Source: an uncultured Bacteroidales bacterium (GTDB taxonomy: Bacteria; Bacteroidota; Bacteroidia; Bacteroidales; P3). Taken from it: a stretch of 64,000 nt of DNA. The translations under genes were made by a program, and so were the position numbers. The notes under the pieces were generated by a model. The model did no database searches, was not told where the DNA came from, and saw only the letters and a program-made list of their open reading frames with translations. Where the stretch lies: contig ONDE01000001.1 in the NCBI GenBank assembly GCA_900316515.1, positions 62,001 through 126,000 on the forward strand, given 5' to 3'. Positions within the stretch are counted from its first letter, which is position 1. Each line of letters begins with the position of its first letter. Shown here piece after piece: positions 28,589-36,521 of this stretch.

Positions 28589-28873
28589 ATGACAAAGGCA
28601 GAAATCGTAGCTGAAATAGCTCAGAAAACCGGTATCGAGAAAGTCGCCATCCAGGCCACTGTCGAAGAGTTTATGACCGTTATCAAAGAGAGCCTCTCCG
28701 AGGGCGAGAACGTGTACCTGCGTGGTTTTGGCAGCTTCATCGTGAAGAAACGCGCTGAGAAGACTGGCCGCAACATCAGCAAGAACACCACCATTATTAT
28801 CCCGGCTCACAACATCCCCGCTTTCAAGCCCGCCAAGACTTTCATGCAGGATGTCAAAAAGAAAGTGAAATAA
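28589..28873 (+). CDS. hup: HU-family DNA-binding protein
   Basis: 94 residues, standard HU length. The N-terminus MTKAEIVAEIAQKTGIEKVAI is typical. The DNA-binding arm region carries VYLRGFGSFIVKKRAEKTGRN, then NTTIIIPAHNIPAFKPAKTF. It is a nucleoid-bending protein. It is followed by the small COX24-like gene after 15 bp. Confidence 0.95.
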   Translation: MTKAEIVAEIAQKTGIEKVAIQATVEEFMTVIKESLSEGENVYLRGFGSFIVKKRAEKTGRNISKNTTIIIPAHNIPAFKPAKTFMQDVKKKVK

Positions 28874-28888
28874 TAAACTTCAGGAAAA

Positions 28889-28978
28889 ATGCCTAACGGA
28901 AAAAAGCACAAACGTCACAAAATGTCTACGCACAAGCGTAAAAAACGCCTGCGCAAGAACAGACATAAGAAGAAATAA
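28889..28978 (+). CDS. AURKAIP1/COX24-domain small basic protein
   Basis: 29 residues, begins MPNGKKHKRHKMSTHKRKK and ends RKNRHKKK; more than half are Lys, Arg or His. The KRHKMSTHKRKKRLRKN core matches the COX24/AURKAIP1 (mitochondrial mS38) C-terminal domain, which in bacteria occurs as tiny ribosome-associated peptides. A ribosomal role is inferred from that family. It lies 15 bp after HU and before a terminator, so the two probably form one transcript. The gene is short enough to be missed by length cut-offs. Confidence 0.85.
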   Translation: MPNGKKHKRHKMSTHKRKKRLRKNRHKKK

Positions 28979-29023
28979 GCGGCTCGCTTAATCGCCTCAA
29001 AGGCACTTCTTCTAAAATCCTAA

Positions 29024-29071
29024 AACAAATTACACACCGGCAGAAATGCTTGGTATGTAATTTGTTTTTTT
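29024..29071 (+). terminator. Rho-independent terminator after the HU / COX24-like unit
   Basis: A perfect 11-bp stem AACAAATTACA / TGTAATTTGTT with a 21-nt loop, followed by a T run. It lies only 16 bp before the RNase G start, so it may also attenuate expression into rng. Confidence 0.8.
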
Positions 29072-29086
29072 TACTATTTACATTAA

Positions 29087-30643
29087 ATGGAGAAAGACCT
29101 TATTATATCAGCTCGTGGGGACGAAGGGGTACAGCTGGCCCTGCTTGAAGACAAGAAGCTGGTAGAACTACACAAAAAACAGCCCGGCGGCCAGTATGCC
29201 GTCGGCGATATATATTTCGGCAAGGTTAAAAAGATAATGCAGGGACTCAACGCTGCTTTCATCGATGTGGGCGGCGACAAAGAAGGTTTCATGCACTACC
29301 TTGACCTGGGACCCGACTACAACTCGGTCGACAAATACTTGCGCCTGGCTATGAACGGCGATGCTAATGCCGCCACACTGGCCAACTTCAAAATAGAACC
29401 TATCCTCGAGAAGGTGGGCAACTTCGGCAATGTCCTCAAGGTGGGGCAACCCATCCTTGTACAGGTTACCAAAGAACCTATCTCGACCAAGGGCCCCAAA
29501 GTCAGTGGCGACATCAGCATTGCCGGCCACTATCTGGTGCTCTGTCCTTTCAGCAACAAGATATCCATCTCGCAGAAGATTAAAGGCTCCGAAGAACGCA
29601 ACCGCCTGCGTCGTTTGGTGCAGAGCATCCGTCCGCAGAACTTCGGCATCATCGTCCGTACTGTTGCCGAAGGCAAGAGCGTCGCGGAACTCGATGCCGA
29701 CCTCCGTCAGCTAGTCGAAAACTGGAAGGAGATGACCGCCAAACTCAAGCGCGTAAACAGCCCCTGCAAGGTGCATGCCGAGCTTGACACCACCACAGCC
29801 CTCCTGCGCGACGTTCTCACCGACGAATTCAACTCTATAACCGTCGACGACCCTGTCGTCTACGATACCGTGCGTCGCTTCGTGGCTATCACCACCCCCG
29901 GACACGAAGACATCGTCAAGCTTTACAAACTCGAGACTCCGATCTTCGAACAGTTTGGCGTACAGCGCGACATACGGCGCGCCTTCGGCAAGATAGTCAC
30001 CATCCGCTCCGGCGTTTACCTCTATGTGGAGCACACCGAGGCTATGCACGTGATCGACGTCAACAGCGGCAACCATATCAAGGCCGGTACCGGCCAGGAA
30101 GACACCGCCCTGCAGGTGAATATCGAGTCGGCCCTCGAGATAGCGCGCCAGATGCGTCTGCGCGACATGGGTGGCATCGTCATTGTTGATTTTGTCGATA
30201 TGGACAAGGCCGAGAACCGCAAGAAGCTCTTCGACGTGATGACCGAGGCCATGCGCCCCGACAAGGCCCGCCACACCATTCTCCCACTCAGCAAGTTCGG
30301 ACTTATGCAGATCACTCGCCAACGCGTGCGTCCTGCTGTCGAAGTCGATGTCCAGGAGCAGTGTCCTATGTGTGGTGGCACAGGCCATATCAAGCAGAGC
30401 CTCGTGGTGGTCGACGAAATCGAGTCGAACCTAAACTACCTGACCACCTCTCAGAACGAACACCGTTATACCATTGTCACACATCCCTATATCTACGCCT
30501 ATCTCACCAAAGGCGGACTCTTCAGCCGGCGCATGCGCTGGATGTGGCGCCACCGTGTGTGGCTCACTCTCAAGCAGTCAGAGCAGAATGGTCTGCTGGA
30601 ATATAAATTCTATCAAAGCAATGGCGAAGAGATACAGATGTAA
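29087..30643 (+). CDS. rng: Ribonuclease G/E family endoribonuclease
   Basis: 518 residues. The S1 domain sits at about residues 38-130 (GDIYFGKVKKIMQGLNAAFIDVG). The catalytic domain has AMHVIDVNSGNHIKAG (metal-binding Asp near 323) and IVIVDFVDMDKAENRK (second Asp near 367). The zinc-link cysteines are in EQCPMCGGTGHI. It lacks the long C-terminal scaffold of E. coli RNase E, so it is of RNase G size. It cuts single-stranded RNA in mRNA decay and rRNA maturation. The following lysozyme gene begins 23 bp before its stop. Confidence 0.95.
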   Translation: MEKDLIISARGDEGVQLALLEDKKLVELHKKQPGGQYAVGDIYFGKVKKIMQGLNAAFIDVGGDKEGFMHYLDLGPDYNSVDKYLRLAMNGDANAATLANFKIEPILEKVGNFGNVLKVGQPILVQVTKEPISTKGPKVSGDISIAGHYLVLCPFSNKISISQKIKGSEERNRLRRLVQSIRPQNFGIIVRTVAEGKSVAELDADLRQLVENWKEMTAKLKRVNSPCKVHAELDTTTALLRDVLTDEFNSITVDDPVVYDTVRRFVAITTPGHEDIVKLYKLETPIFEQFGVQRDIRRAFGKIVTIRSGVYLYVEHTEAMHVIDVNSGNHIKAGTGQEDTALQVNIESALEIARQMRLRDMGGIVIVDFVDMDKAENRKKLFDVMTEAMRPDKARHTILPLSKFGLMQITRQRVRPAVEVDVQEQCPMCGGTGHIKQSLVVVDEIESNLNYLTTSQNEHRYTIVTHPYIYAYLTKGGLFSRRMRWMWRHRVWLTLKQSEQNGLLEYKFYQSNGEEIQM

Positions 30644-31322
30644 CTTACTGTTGCTGGTGCTGCTGACCCTGTTCGCCTTTGGCGCACAGGGTCAGGTGCG
30701 CCATCGCGGCATCGATGTGTCGAAGTTCCAGGGCAACATCAACTGGACCAAGGTGGCCAAGGACTCCACCATACGCTTCGTCTATGTCCGCTCCACCGAG
30801 GGCACATCGATACAGGACCCATATTATAAATCCAATATCAAAGGTGCCCGCAAGGCCGGCCTCCTTGTAGGCAGCTACCACGTCTACAGCAGCAAGACCA
30901 CCGCCTACCAGCAGATGGCCAACATACGCAAGATGGTCAAGAAGTCCGACCAAGACCTGGCTCCGGTGCTTGACATCGAAGGCCACCACGCCGGCCGCCT
31001 GTATATGGAACGCGTCGACAAGCTCCTCGAGCTCATGCAGAACGAGTATGGTGTGCGCCCTGTCATCTACACCTCCGAGCGCGTCTACAAGCTACACTTC
31101 GCCAACAAGAAATATTCCAAGTATCACATCTTCATAGCCAACTACCGAGGCTATCCCACCACACGCTTCACCCTATGGCAGTACACCGAGACCGGTCACT
31201 GTCCCGGCATCAGCGGCTATGTCGACTTCATCCGCATACACCGAAATCATTCGTTGTCGGATATCAAGATGCCGAAGCCCAAGAAAAAGAATGCTGTGGC
31301 CGACAGTACGGCCCAGCGTTAG
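30621..31322 (+). CDS. Secreted GH25 lysozyme (N-acetylmuramidase)
   Basis: 233 residues from ATG 30621, giving a signal peptide (MAKRYRCNLLLLVLLTLFAFGAQGQ). GH25 hallmarks: RHRGIDVSKFQGNINW, FVYVRSTEGTSIQDPYYKSN, APVLDIEGHH (catalytic DxE) and TLWQYTETGHCPGISGYVDF. A basic tail (KPKKKN) ends the protein. It probably remodels or degrades peptidoglycan. The frame extends upstream to 30474, but that part lies inside rng and has no signal sequence. Confidence 0.92.
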   Translation: MAKRYRCNLLLLVLLTLFAFGAQGQVRHRGIDVSKFQGNINWTKVAKDSTIRFVYVRSTEGTSIQDPYYKSNIKGARKAGLLVGSYHVYSSKTTAYQQMANIRKMVKKSDQDLAPVLDIEGHHAGRLYMERVDKLLELMQNEYGVRPVIYTSERVYKLHFANKKYSKYHIFIANYRGYPTTRFTLWQYTETGHCPGISGYVDFIRIHRNHSLSDIKMPKPKKKNAVADSTAQR

Positions 31323-32659
31323 AACATGTAGCCCATCTTTATATAGAGGTTGCTGAACTTTCCGTTGTCCTGCTTGTCGAAGGCCGTGGCCCAGTCGACA
31401 CTCAGGACGAAGTTGTCGTTCATGGCCACTTTCACGCCGAGTCCGCCGCCGAGGTGGGGACGATAAAGACCGCCGTCGTCGGCATACCCTATCTCCGCAC
31501 CGGGACCAGCAACGTGCGGATTATGCGATACGCGGTCATACGGCTGCACCACCATGCCGGCGTCGAGGAAGGGCACGAGGCCGAGGTAGAACATATTCTT
31601 TCCCACTTTCAGACTTGCCACACGTGTGCGCAGTTCGACATTGGCGAAGGCCACGCCGGGGGCCAGTATGCGGTTGCGCATGATGCCGCGCACTGAGTTG
31701 GCGCCGCCCAATCCTTCGTACACCACACGCTGCATATACAGCTGGTTGAGGTAGGTGTTGAGGTAGAAGGGGCAGTCGCCGGCCAGGTTGAGCTGCGTGC
31801 CTAAGCGATAGGCGAAGATGACGCGGTCTTTATAGATGGAGATATAGTGGCGGAAACCCAGGTTCAGCTTCAGGTTGTTGTACTCCTTCATATTGCCGAT
31901 GCCGGCATAGTAGGTGACGAAGGCGTCGGCATGTATGCCGCGGGTGGGGTTCTGCAAGCGGTCGCGGGTGTCATACGTCACGCCGCCGTGCAGGTAGGGG
32001 TGCGAGCCACCCTTCGACTCGGCGTCGCTGATGTAGCCGTCCCTGACATAGTAGTCGAACAGCGTAACCGTGTCGGGCAGCCACTTCTCCTTTTTCTTGG
32101 TGTACGAGTTCAGACGGTCTATGTCGACGGTGCCCACGTTGAAGTGCAGCAGACCGATGCCGGCGTTCCAGTAGAGGTCTTTGCTGATGGACCCCTGCAT
32201 GTCGGCGCTGAAGCGGAACAGGTCGCGGTGGTACTTGTAGTAGGCGCGCGAGATATAGGCTGCGTCATCCTGGTTCGAGTAGGCGGCGTTGTATTCCGAC
32301 TGGTAGCCGTTGAAGCCGTAGAAGTCGCACATCTGGTCGGGCAGGTAGGTGAGGTCGACGCTCAGGCGGTGCTTGGGGATGAGGTGCTTCGAGTCGTAGC
32401 TGAAGCGGAAGAGGCCGAAATGTTTGGTTGTGTAGGCCGCCTCGGCGTAGAACGAATGCAGATACTCGGGATAGGTCGAGCCGTCGCCGAAGTAGTAGAT
32501 GTTGGTCAGCGCGCCATACTGGAAGCCGAGGTCGGCGTCGTAGGCCACACTGGGCAGCACGCCGAAGGTCCAGCCTTTGCGGATGTGGCGGGTAGTGTCC
32601 TGGGCCGATGCTGTCAGCATGCAGGCGAGTAATAGCGATACGAGAATAGTTCTTTTCAT
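31319..32659 (-). CDS. Omp85-type (surface antigen D15) outer-membrane barrel protein lacking POTRA domains
   Basis: 446 residues with signal peptide MKRTILVSLLLACMLTASAQ. The C-terminal half shows the BamA/D15 barrel pattern: GVTYDTRDRLQNPTRGIHAD, then GLGGANSVRGIMRNRILAPG (the VRG loop motif), and the last strand GKFSNLYIKMGYMF. There is no room for POTRA repeats, so it is not BamA. Similar barrels act as lipid or protein export channels; the function here is open. It overlaps the convergent lysozyme gene by 4 bp and follows the transporter gene by 3 bp. Confidence 0.88.
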   Translation of the reverse strand: MKRTILVSLLLACMLTASAQDTTRHIRKGWTFGVLPSVAYDADLGFQYGALTNIYYFGDGSTYPEYLHSFYAEAAYTTKHFGLFRFSYDSKHLIPKHRLSVDLTYLPDQMCDFYGFNGYQSEYNAAYSNQDDAAYISRAYYKYHRDLFRFSADMQGSISKDLYWNAGIGLLHFNVGTVDIDRLNSYTKKKEKWLPDTVTLFDYYVRDGYISDAESKGGSHPYLHGGVTYDTRDRLQNPTRGIHADAFVTYYAGIGNMKEYNNLKLNLGFRHYISIYKDRVIFAYRLGTQLNLAGDCPFYLNTYLNQLYMQRVVYEGLGGANSVRGIMRNRILAPGVAFANVELRTRVASLKVGKNMFYLGLVPFLDAGMVVQPYDRVSHNPHVAGPGAEIGYADDGGLYRPHLGGGLGVKVAMNDNFVLSVDWATAFDKQDNGKFSNLYIKMGYMF

Positions 32660-32662
32660 GGG

Positions 32663-34039
32663 TTAGTGTTTTTTCGTTTTTCTGAATATGAATAGTCCGA
32701 ACAGCAGCAGCGCCACCACCATGATGCCCATGGTGATGAGGGTGTTGCCCAGGCTCTGCGGCGCGAAGCCCATGAGCAGCAACACCGGGAAGCCGAAGGC
32801 CAGTGCCGGAATGGTCTGCAGCACCAGGTTGTTGGCCGCCGGGGTCTCGAAGCGCTGGTCTATCTCGCGCAGCAGTATCATGCCGTTGCTGGCGGTGCCG
32901 GTGAGCATGCCGAACATCGAGAAGAAACCCTCGTACTCGTAGTCGGGGTAGAGTTTGCGGCAGCAGCGCAGCACATAGAAGAAGGTGGCCACGGCGCCCA
33001 GTGTGCACACCAGCACGAGCGGCAGCCATAGGCCGCGCAGGTTGTTGAAGTCGATGGCCGCGGTGCCGGCCACAATCATGAAGTCGAAGCAGGTGCCGGC
33101 AATGCGGTCGAGGGTGTAGTTGTTGATATATTCGCGCTGCATGAGGTTGCTCTTGCGCAGACGGCCTATCACCAAGCGCACCAGCACTCCTATGAGGGTG
33201 CCCCACAGGAAGTTGAAACCCCACACCAGCGGCTTCAGCGTGTTGGTGCCGAACTTGCCCAGGTCGAGATGCTGCACGCCGTACATCAGCAGGAACACCA
33301 GCGCGTAGACCAGCAGCACCAGGCTCAGCTGCACCGTCTGCTTGTCAATCGACTCCGAGTGCGGAATCTCGCCCTCCGACTCATAGTCGGCCAGCGTGTA
33401 GTGTTCGGCCTCGGCTTTCCCGCGTACCTTCAGCTTGCCTTTGCGGCGCAGCACATTCATATATATCACGCCCACCAGGCTGCCCACTATGAAGCCCGTG
33501 GCGGCGATGCTCAGTCCGAAGTCGGAGCCGTGGAACACCAACCCTTGTCCGTCGGCCCACTGGGCGAAGGTGACGCCGAAATTCAGCGCCTGTCCGGGAC
33601 CTTGGCCGTAACCCATCGGCAGCAGAAGGCCCGAAGCGTAGAAGAGCTCCTTGCCGAAGAGGAACAGCGGCACCGTGATGATGAGGCCCACCAGTCCTTG
33701 CAGGATATAGGTACTGGCGGTCACGGCGCCCGTCTCCACCACCTTGATGGTCGAGGTGGCGCTCTTAAGCTTCTTGTTCTTCAGCGCCATTGCCACGAAG
33801 CCTAGGCCTAGGGCGTGATAGGTCACTATCTCCATAGCGTGCTTGTCGACCAGCGTCGAGAAGAAGCCCAGGGGCTTGAGGCAGAGGATGAGCAATCCCG
33901 CAAGCAACGCCGACGGCAGCAGGCTGCGCCTGAAGAGCGGCACATTGCACCTTACAAGGTTGGCCACCAGAAGGGCCACCACGATGATGAAAAACTGGAT
34001 CAGCCAGGTCCATGCCGAAAGGTCTGCAAAGGAGGTCAT
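32663..34039 (-). CDS. ESS-family (GltS-like) sodium/glutamate symporter homologue
   Basis: 458 residues with about 11-12 transmembrane segments. The first half has LLPSALLAGLLILCLKPLGF and the glycine-rich PMGYGQGPGQALNFG, at the place of the GltS pore loop. The second half repeats the fold and has FFSMFGMLTGTASNGMILLREID. The two-half architecture and the glycine-rich re-entrant loops point to the ESS family, but the classical GGHGT motif is replaced, so the substrate may not be glutamate. It is co-directional with the Omp85-type gene. Confidence 0.75.
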   Translation of the reverse strand: MTSFADLSAWTWLIQFFIIVVALLVANLVRCNVPLFRRSLLPSALLAGLLILCLKPLGFFSTLVDKHAMEIVTYHALGLGFVAMALKNKKLKSATSTIKVVETGAVTASTYILQGLVGLIITVPLFLFGKELFYASGLLLPMGYGQGPGQALNFGVTFAQWADGQGLVFHGSDFGLSIAATGFIVGSLVGVIYMNVLRRKGKLKVRGKAEAEHYTLADYESEGEIPHSESIDKQTVQLSLVLLVYALVFLLMYGVQHLDLGKFGTNTLKPLVWGFNFLWGTLIGVLVRLVIGRLRKSNLMQREYINNYTLDRIAGTCFDFMIVAGTAAIDFNNLRGLWLPLVLVCTLGAVATFFYVLRCCRKLYPDYEYEGFFSMFGMLTGTASNGMILLREIDQRFETPAANNLVLQTIPALAFGFPVLLLMGFAPQSLGNTLITMGIMVVALLLFGLFIFRKTKKH

Positions 34040-34049
34040 ATTGTTAGTT

Positions 34050-34125
34050 TTAAGTTTTAAGTTGTAAGTGTTAAGTGTTTAGTGTTCGGTGTTTACGGAT
34101 ACTACCCACTATCCACTACTCACTT
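34050..34125. repeat. 7-bp period repeat spacer (TTTTAAG to TTAAGTG type)
   Basis: Degenerate heptamers run from AGTTTTAAG through TTAAGTG to TACTCACT across the divergent gap 34040-34159. Apart from the repeats and the promoter at 34160, nothing else is seen there. Confidence 0.6.
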
Positions 34126-34159
34126 TTTATTTAATGTAACGCGCAAGCGTTTTTTTTCG

Positions 34160-34169
34160 TATCTTTGCA
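34160..34169 (+). promoter_or_regulatory. -7 promoter element for the PlsC-like gene
   Basis: TATCTTTGCA 17 bp before ATG 34187. Confidence 0.75.
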
Positions 34170-34186
34170 AAAAGAAAAAGTCTTCC

Positions 34187-35467
34187 ATGAGTAAGAAAAT
34201 ACAGGATAATAATCATCTATACAATCTGTTAAGTCCGCTGGTGCAATTCGCCACCCGCTGTCACTACCGCCACTTCGTCGTTCGCGGCCTCGACAACCTG
34301 CCCACCGACGGCGCCTATATCATTGCCCCCTGTCACCAGCAATGCCTCATGGAACCACTCGCCGTACTCTGCATCGCCCCCAAGCCCCCAGTCTTCCTCG
34401 CACGCGCCGACATCTTCGCCAAACCCACCATCCGCGCCATCCTCACTTTCCTCCGTATCCTTCCCGTCTACCGCATCCGCGACGGCAAAAGCAGTTTGGG
34501 TAAGAACCACGCCATCTTCGACCAATGCCGCGATGTGCTCCTCGACGGCTACCCATTATGCCTCATGGCCGAAGGGCGCCACAACAACCGCCACCAGTTG
34601 CTCCCCTTGGGCAAAGGCATGTTCCGCATCGCCGGCGAGACGCAGCAGCGCCTGGGCGACTACCCGTTGTACATCGTCCCCACAGGCATCGACTTCGACC
34701 ACTACGAGCGTCCCTATAGCAACCTCGTGGTCAACATCGGCAAGCCCATACCCGTGCAGCCTTTCATGGACACCTACCTGGCCGACGAGCCTGTGGCCCT
34801 CAACCAGATGCGCGATGCTTTGGCCGAAGCCCTCTCGCCGCTGATGCTCGACATACGCGACAACGACCGCTACGACGCGATATACACCCTCTGCAACCGC
34901 CTCAACCGCGACTACCGCCGCCGCCGCGGCCTGCGCAACACCGCCTGGAACCGCTTCCTGATGCGGCAGCGGATTGCACAGGATGTGGAAAACGGCAAGC
35001 TTAACGTCGAGGACTGTCGCGGACTGCAGGAGGAACACTGGTCTCTGGCCGCCACGCTGGCCGCCGTGCTGGCCATCGCCGCCGTGCTGGCCGCCGTGGT
35101 GGCCGTGCCCGTGGTGCGCTGGGTGGCGCTCTTCTGCCTGCTGTGCTACCCACTGCCGTTCCTGCCCACACATCTTATAGTAAAGAAGAAGGTCGCCGAC
35201 CCGCAGTTCCGCAGCTCCTTCAACTTCGGCGTGCGTCTGGCGCTCTCGATAATCTATGCCGTTGTCATAGGCATCGTCATGGCCTGCTGCGGCGGGGCAT
35301 GGATGAACCGCCTGGCCGATATCGGTGCCTGGTGGGGCTTGGTGGCCGTGGCCTGGGTGTTTGTCGGCGCCCGCCTGGCAGCTCCCACGGTATGCTTCCT
35401 GCGCTCCACTGCCGACAACTGCCGGTATTGGCTCCGCCGCCTCGTCGGCAGCCGTCGCCGGGGATAA
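34187..35467 (+). CDS. PlsC-like acyltransferase with membrane C-terminal extension
   Basis: 426 residues. The N-terminal 230 residues form a lysophospholipid-acyltransferase-like domain: VVRGLDNLPTDGAYIIAPCH, then LARADIFAKPTIRAIL, LMAEGRHNNRHQLLPLGKG (EGxR-like block) and YIVPTGIDFDHYE. The first catalytic block reads CHQQCLME where relatives have NHxNxLxD, so the Asp partner is Glu. Residues of about 290-420 add four hydrophobic segments. Start ATG 34187 fits the promoter; the longer frame from 34082 does not. It probably acylates a glycerophospholipid or lipid A precursor; the substrate is unknown. Confidence 0.82.
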   Translation: MSKKIQDNNHLYNLLSPLVQFATRCHYRHFVVRGLDNLPTDGAYIIAPCHQQCLMEPLAVLCIAPKPPVFLARADIFAKPTIRAILTFLRILPVYRIRDGKSSLGKNHAIFDQCRDVLLDGYPLCLMAEGRHNNRHQLLPLGKGMFRIAGETQQRLGDYPLYIVPTGIDFDHYERPYSNLVVNIGKPIPVQPFMDTYLADEPVALNQMRDALAEALSPLMLDIRDNDRYDAIYTLCNRLNRDYRRRRGLRNTAWNRFLMRQRIAQDVENGKLNVEDCRGLQEEHWSLAATLAAVLAIAAVLAAVVAVPVVRWVALFCLLCYPLPFLPTHLIVKKKVADPQFRSSFNFGVRLALSIIYAVVIGIVMACCGGAWMNRLADIGAWWGLVAVAWVFVGARLAAPTVCFLRSTADNCRYWLRRLVGSRRRG

Positions 35468-35690
35468 CCTCCTGCTGCGCGAGATTCTGTTCTCCCGCTG
35501 CGCGGAAAATATTCTCCTGCTCGCCTGCGCTCGCGAGATCTCGTAGATCTTGTAGATTATTCGCCTGCGGCGTAGGGCTACTGCCCAATTCGAGTAATTC
35601 GCTTACCACAACCCCATAGGGGTGACATTATTTAGCCGTGGGTGTAAGACCATTTACCGACGGCCGGGAATCGGTTTTGAAAAAAAGTTG
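35468..35690. other. Intergenic region with palindromes and a REP-like segment
   Basis: No gene is visible. 35468-35590 is rich in CG-containing palindromes such as CGAGATCTCG and repeated TGCGCG. 35611-35623 is the palindrome ACCCCATAGGGGT, followed by GACATTATTTAGCCGTGGG and a second short stem GCCGT / ACGGC (35635-35663). The arrangement looks like a dispersed repetitive element, but only one copy is in the window. Confidence 0.5.
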
Positions 35691-35700
35691 TATCTTTGCA
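35691..35700 (+). promoter_or_regulatory. -7 promoter element for the LolA-like gene
   Basis: TATCTTTGCA in the context AAAAAAAGTTG, 39 bp before the ATG. Confidence 0.75.
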
Positions 35701-35739
35701 GTTGTTAAAAGTATTCTGTAATATAATAATATCCATAAG

Positions 35740-36381
35740 ATGAAGAAGATACTGTTGCTGGCGGTGACCCTCGTCGCAGTTGTGACGGGCGCCATGGCCC
35801 AGATTCCCGCCGAGGTGACGGCCGTGATGGACAAGTGCCATGCTGCCATGGACAATCCCAACGGATTGGAATACACGATGGACATGAAGGTGGCGATGGG
35901 GCCTGTGACGCTCACCAACTCGCAGATGGTGATGGGCAGCAAGGGCGAGATGAACCGCTCGTCGGTGACCTTCAAGGTGCTTGACCATTCGATGACTTTT
36001 CTCTCCGGCTTCGACGGCAACGAGTCGTGGGAGGTGCAGAACTATGGCAAGCAAGACACCATACGCATCAGCAAGGGCAAGAAAGACAAGGACAACGACG
36101 GTGCCGACCTGGACCTGGCCAAGGGGTTCCGCAAGGCCAAGATGAAACTCAAGGACGGCTATTATGAAATCGACTTTTCGGACCCTGCCGACAAGAAGTC
36201 GGAAATGAAGAAACTGGCACTGAAAATATCGGCCAAGAACTACTACCTCCGCGAGATGCGCACCTCGGCCAAAGGGGCCAGGGTGGTGATGACCATCACC
36301 AAAGTCAAGGTGGGTCTTCCGGACAACTATTTCAAGCTCGACCTCGGCAAATACCCCAATGCCGTTGTCGTCAGGGAATAG
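35740..36381 (+). CDS. LolA-like periplasmic protein
   Basis: 213 residues with signal peptide MKKILLLAVTLVAVVTGAMAQ. The mature part has the LolA/LolB-type order of strands: MVMGSKGEMNRSSVTFKVLD, then TFLSGFDGNESWEVQNYGKQ, and KLALKISAKNYYLREMRTSA (the strand preceding the outer-membrane lipoprotein carrier signature). It probably binds a lipid or acyl chain in the periplasm. It is flanked by its own promoter and terminator, so it is monocistronic. Confidence 0.75.
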   Translation: MKKILLLAVTLVAVVTGAMAQIPAEVTAVMDKCHAAMDNPNGLEYTMDMKVAMGPVTLTNSQMVMGSKGEMNRSSVTFKVLDHSMTFLSGFDGNESWEVQNYGKQDTIRISKGKKDKDNDGADLDLAKGFRKAKMKLKDGYYEIDFSDPADKKSEMKKLALKISAKNYYLREMRTSAKGARVVMTITKVKVGLPDNYFKLDLGKYPNAVVVRE

Positions 36382-36403
36382 GCCGCGAGGTGTTGGAACC
36401 ATG

Positions 36404-36440
36404 AGGTCGTCCATGCGTTGGACGGCCTTTTTTATTTTTT
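36404..36440 (+). terminator. Rho-independent terminator after the LolA-like gene
   Basis: Stem AGGTCGTCCA / TGGACGGCCT (one G-U pair) with a 5-nt loop, then a T-rich run. Confidence 0.88.
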
Positions 36441-36465
36441 TCATACATATATTAAAAAAAGTTCG

Positions 36466-36475
36466 TATCTTTGCA
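36466..36475 (+). promoter_or_regulatory. -7 promoter element for kamD
   Basis: TATCTTTGCA preceded by AAAAAAAGTTCG, 46 bp before the kamD ATG. Confidence 0.75.
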
Positions 36476-36521
36476 GTTCGAATTAATGGGTATAAAACAA
36501 TAAAAAAATACTATATCTATA

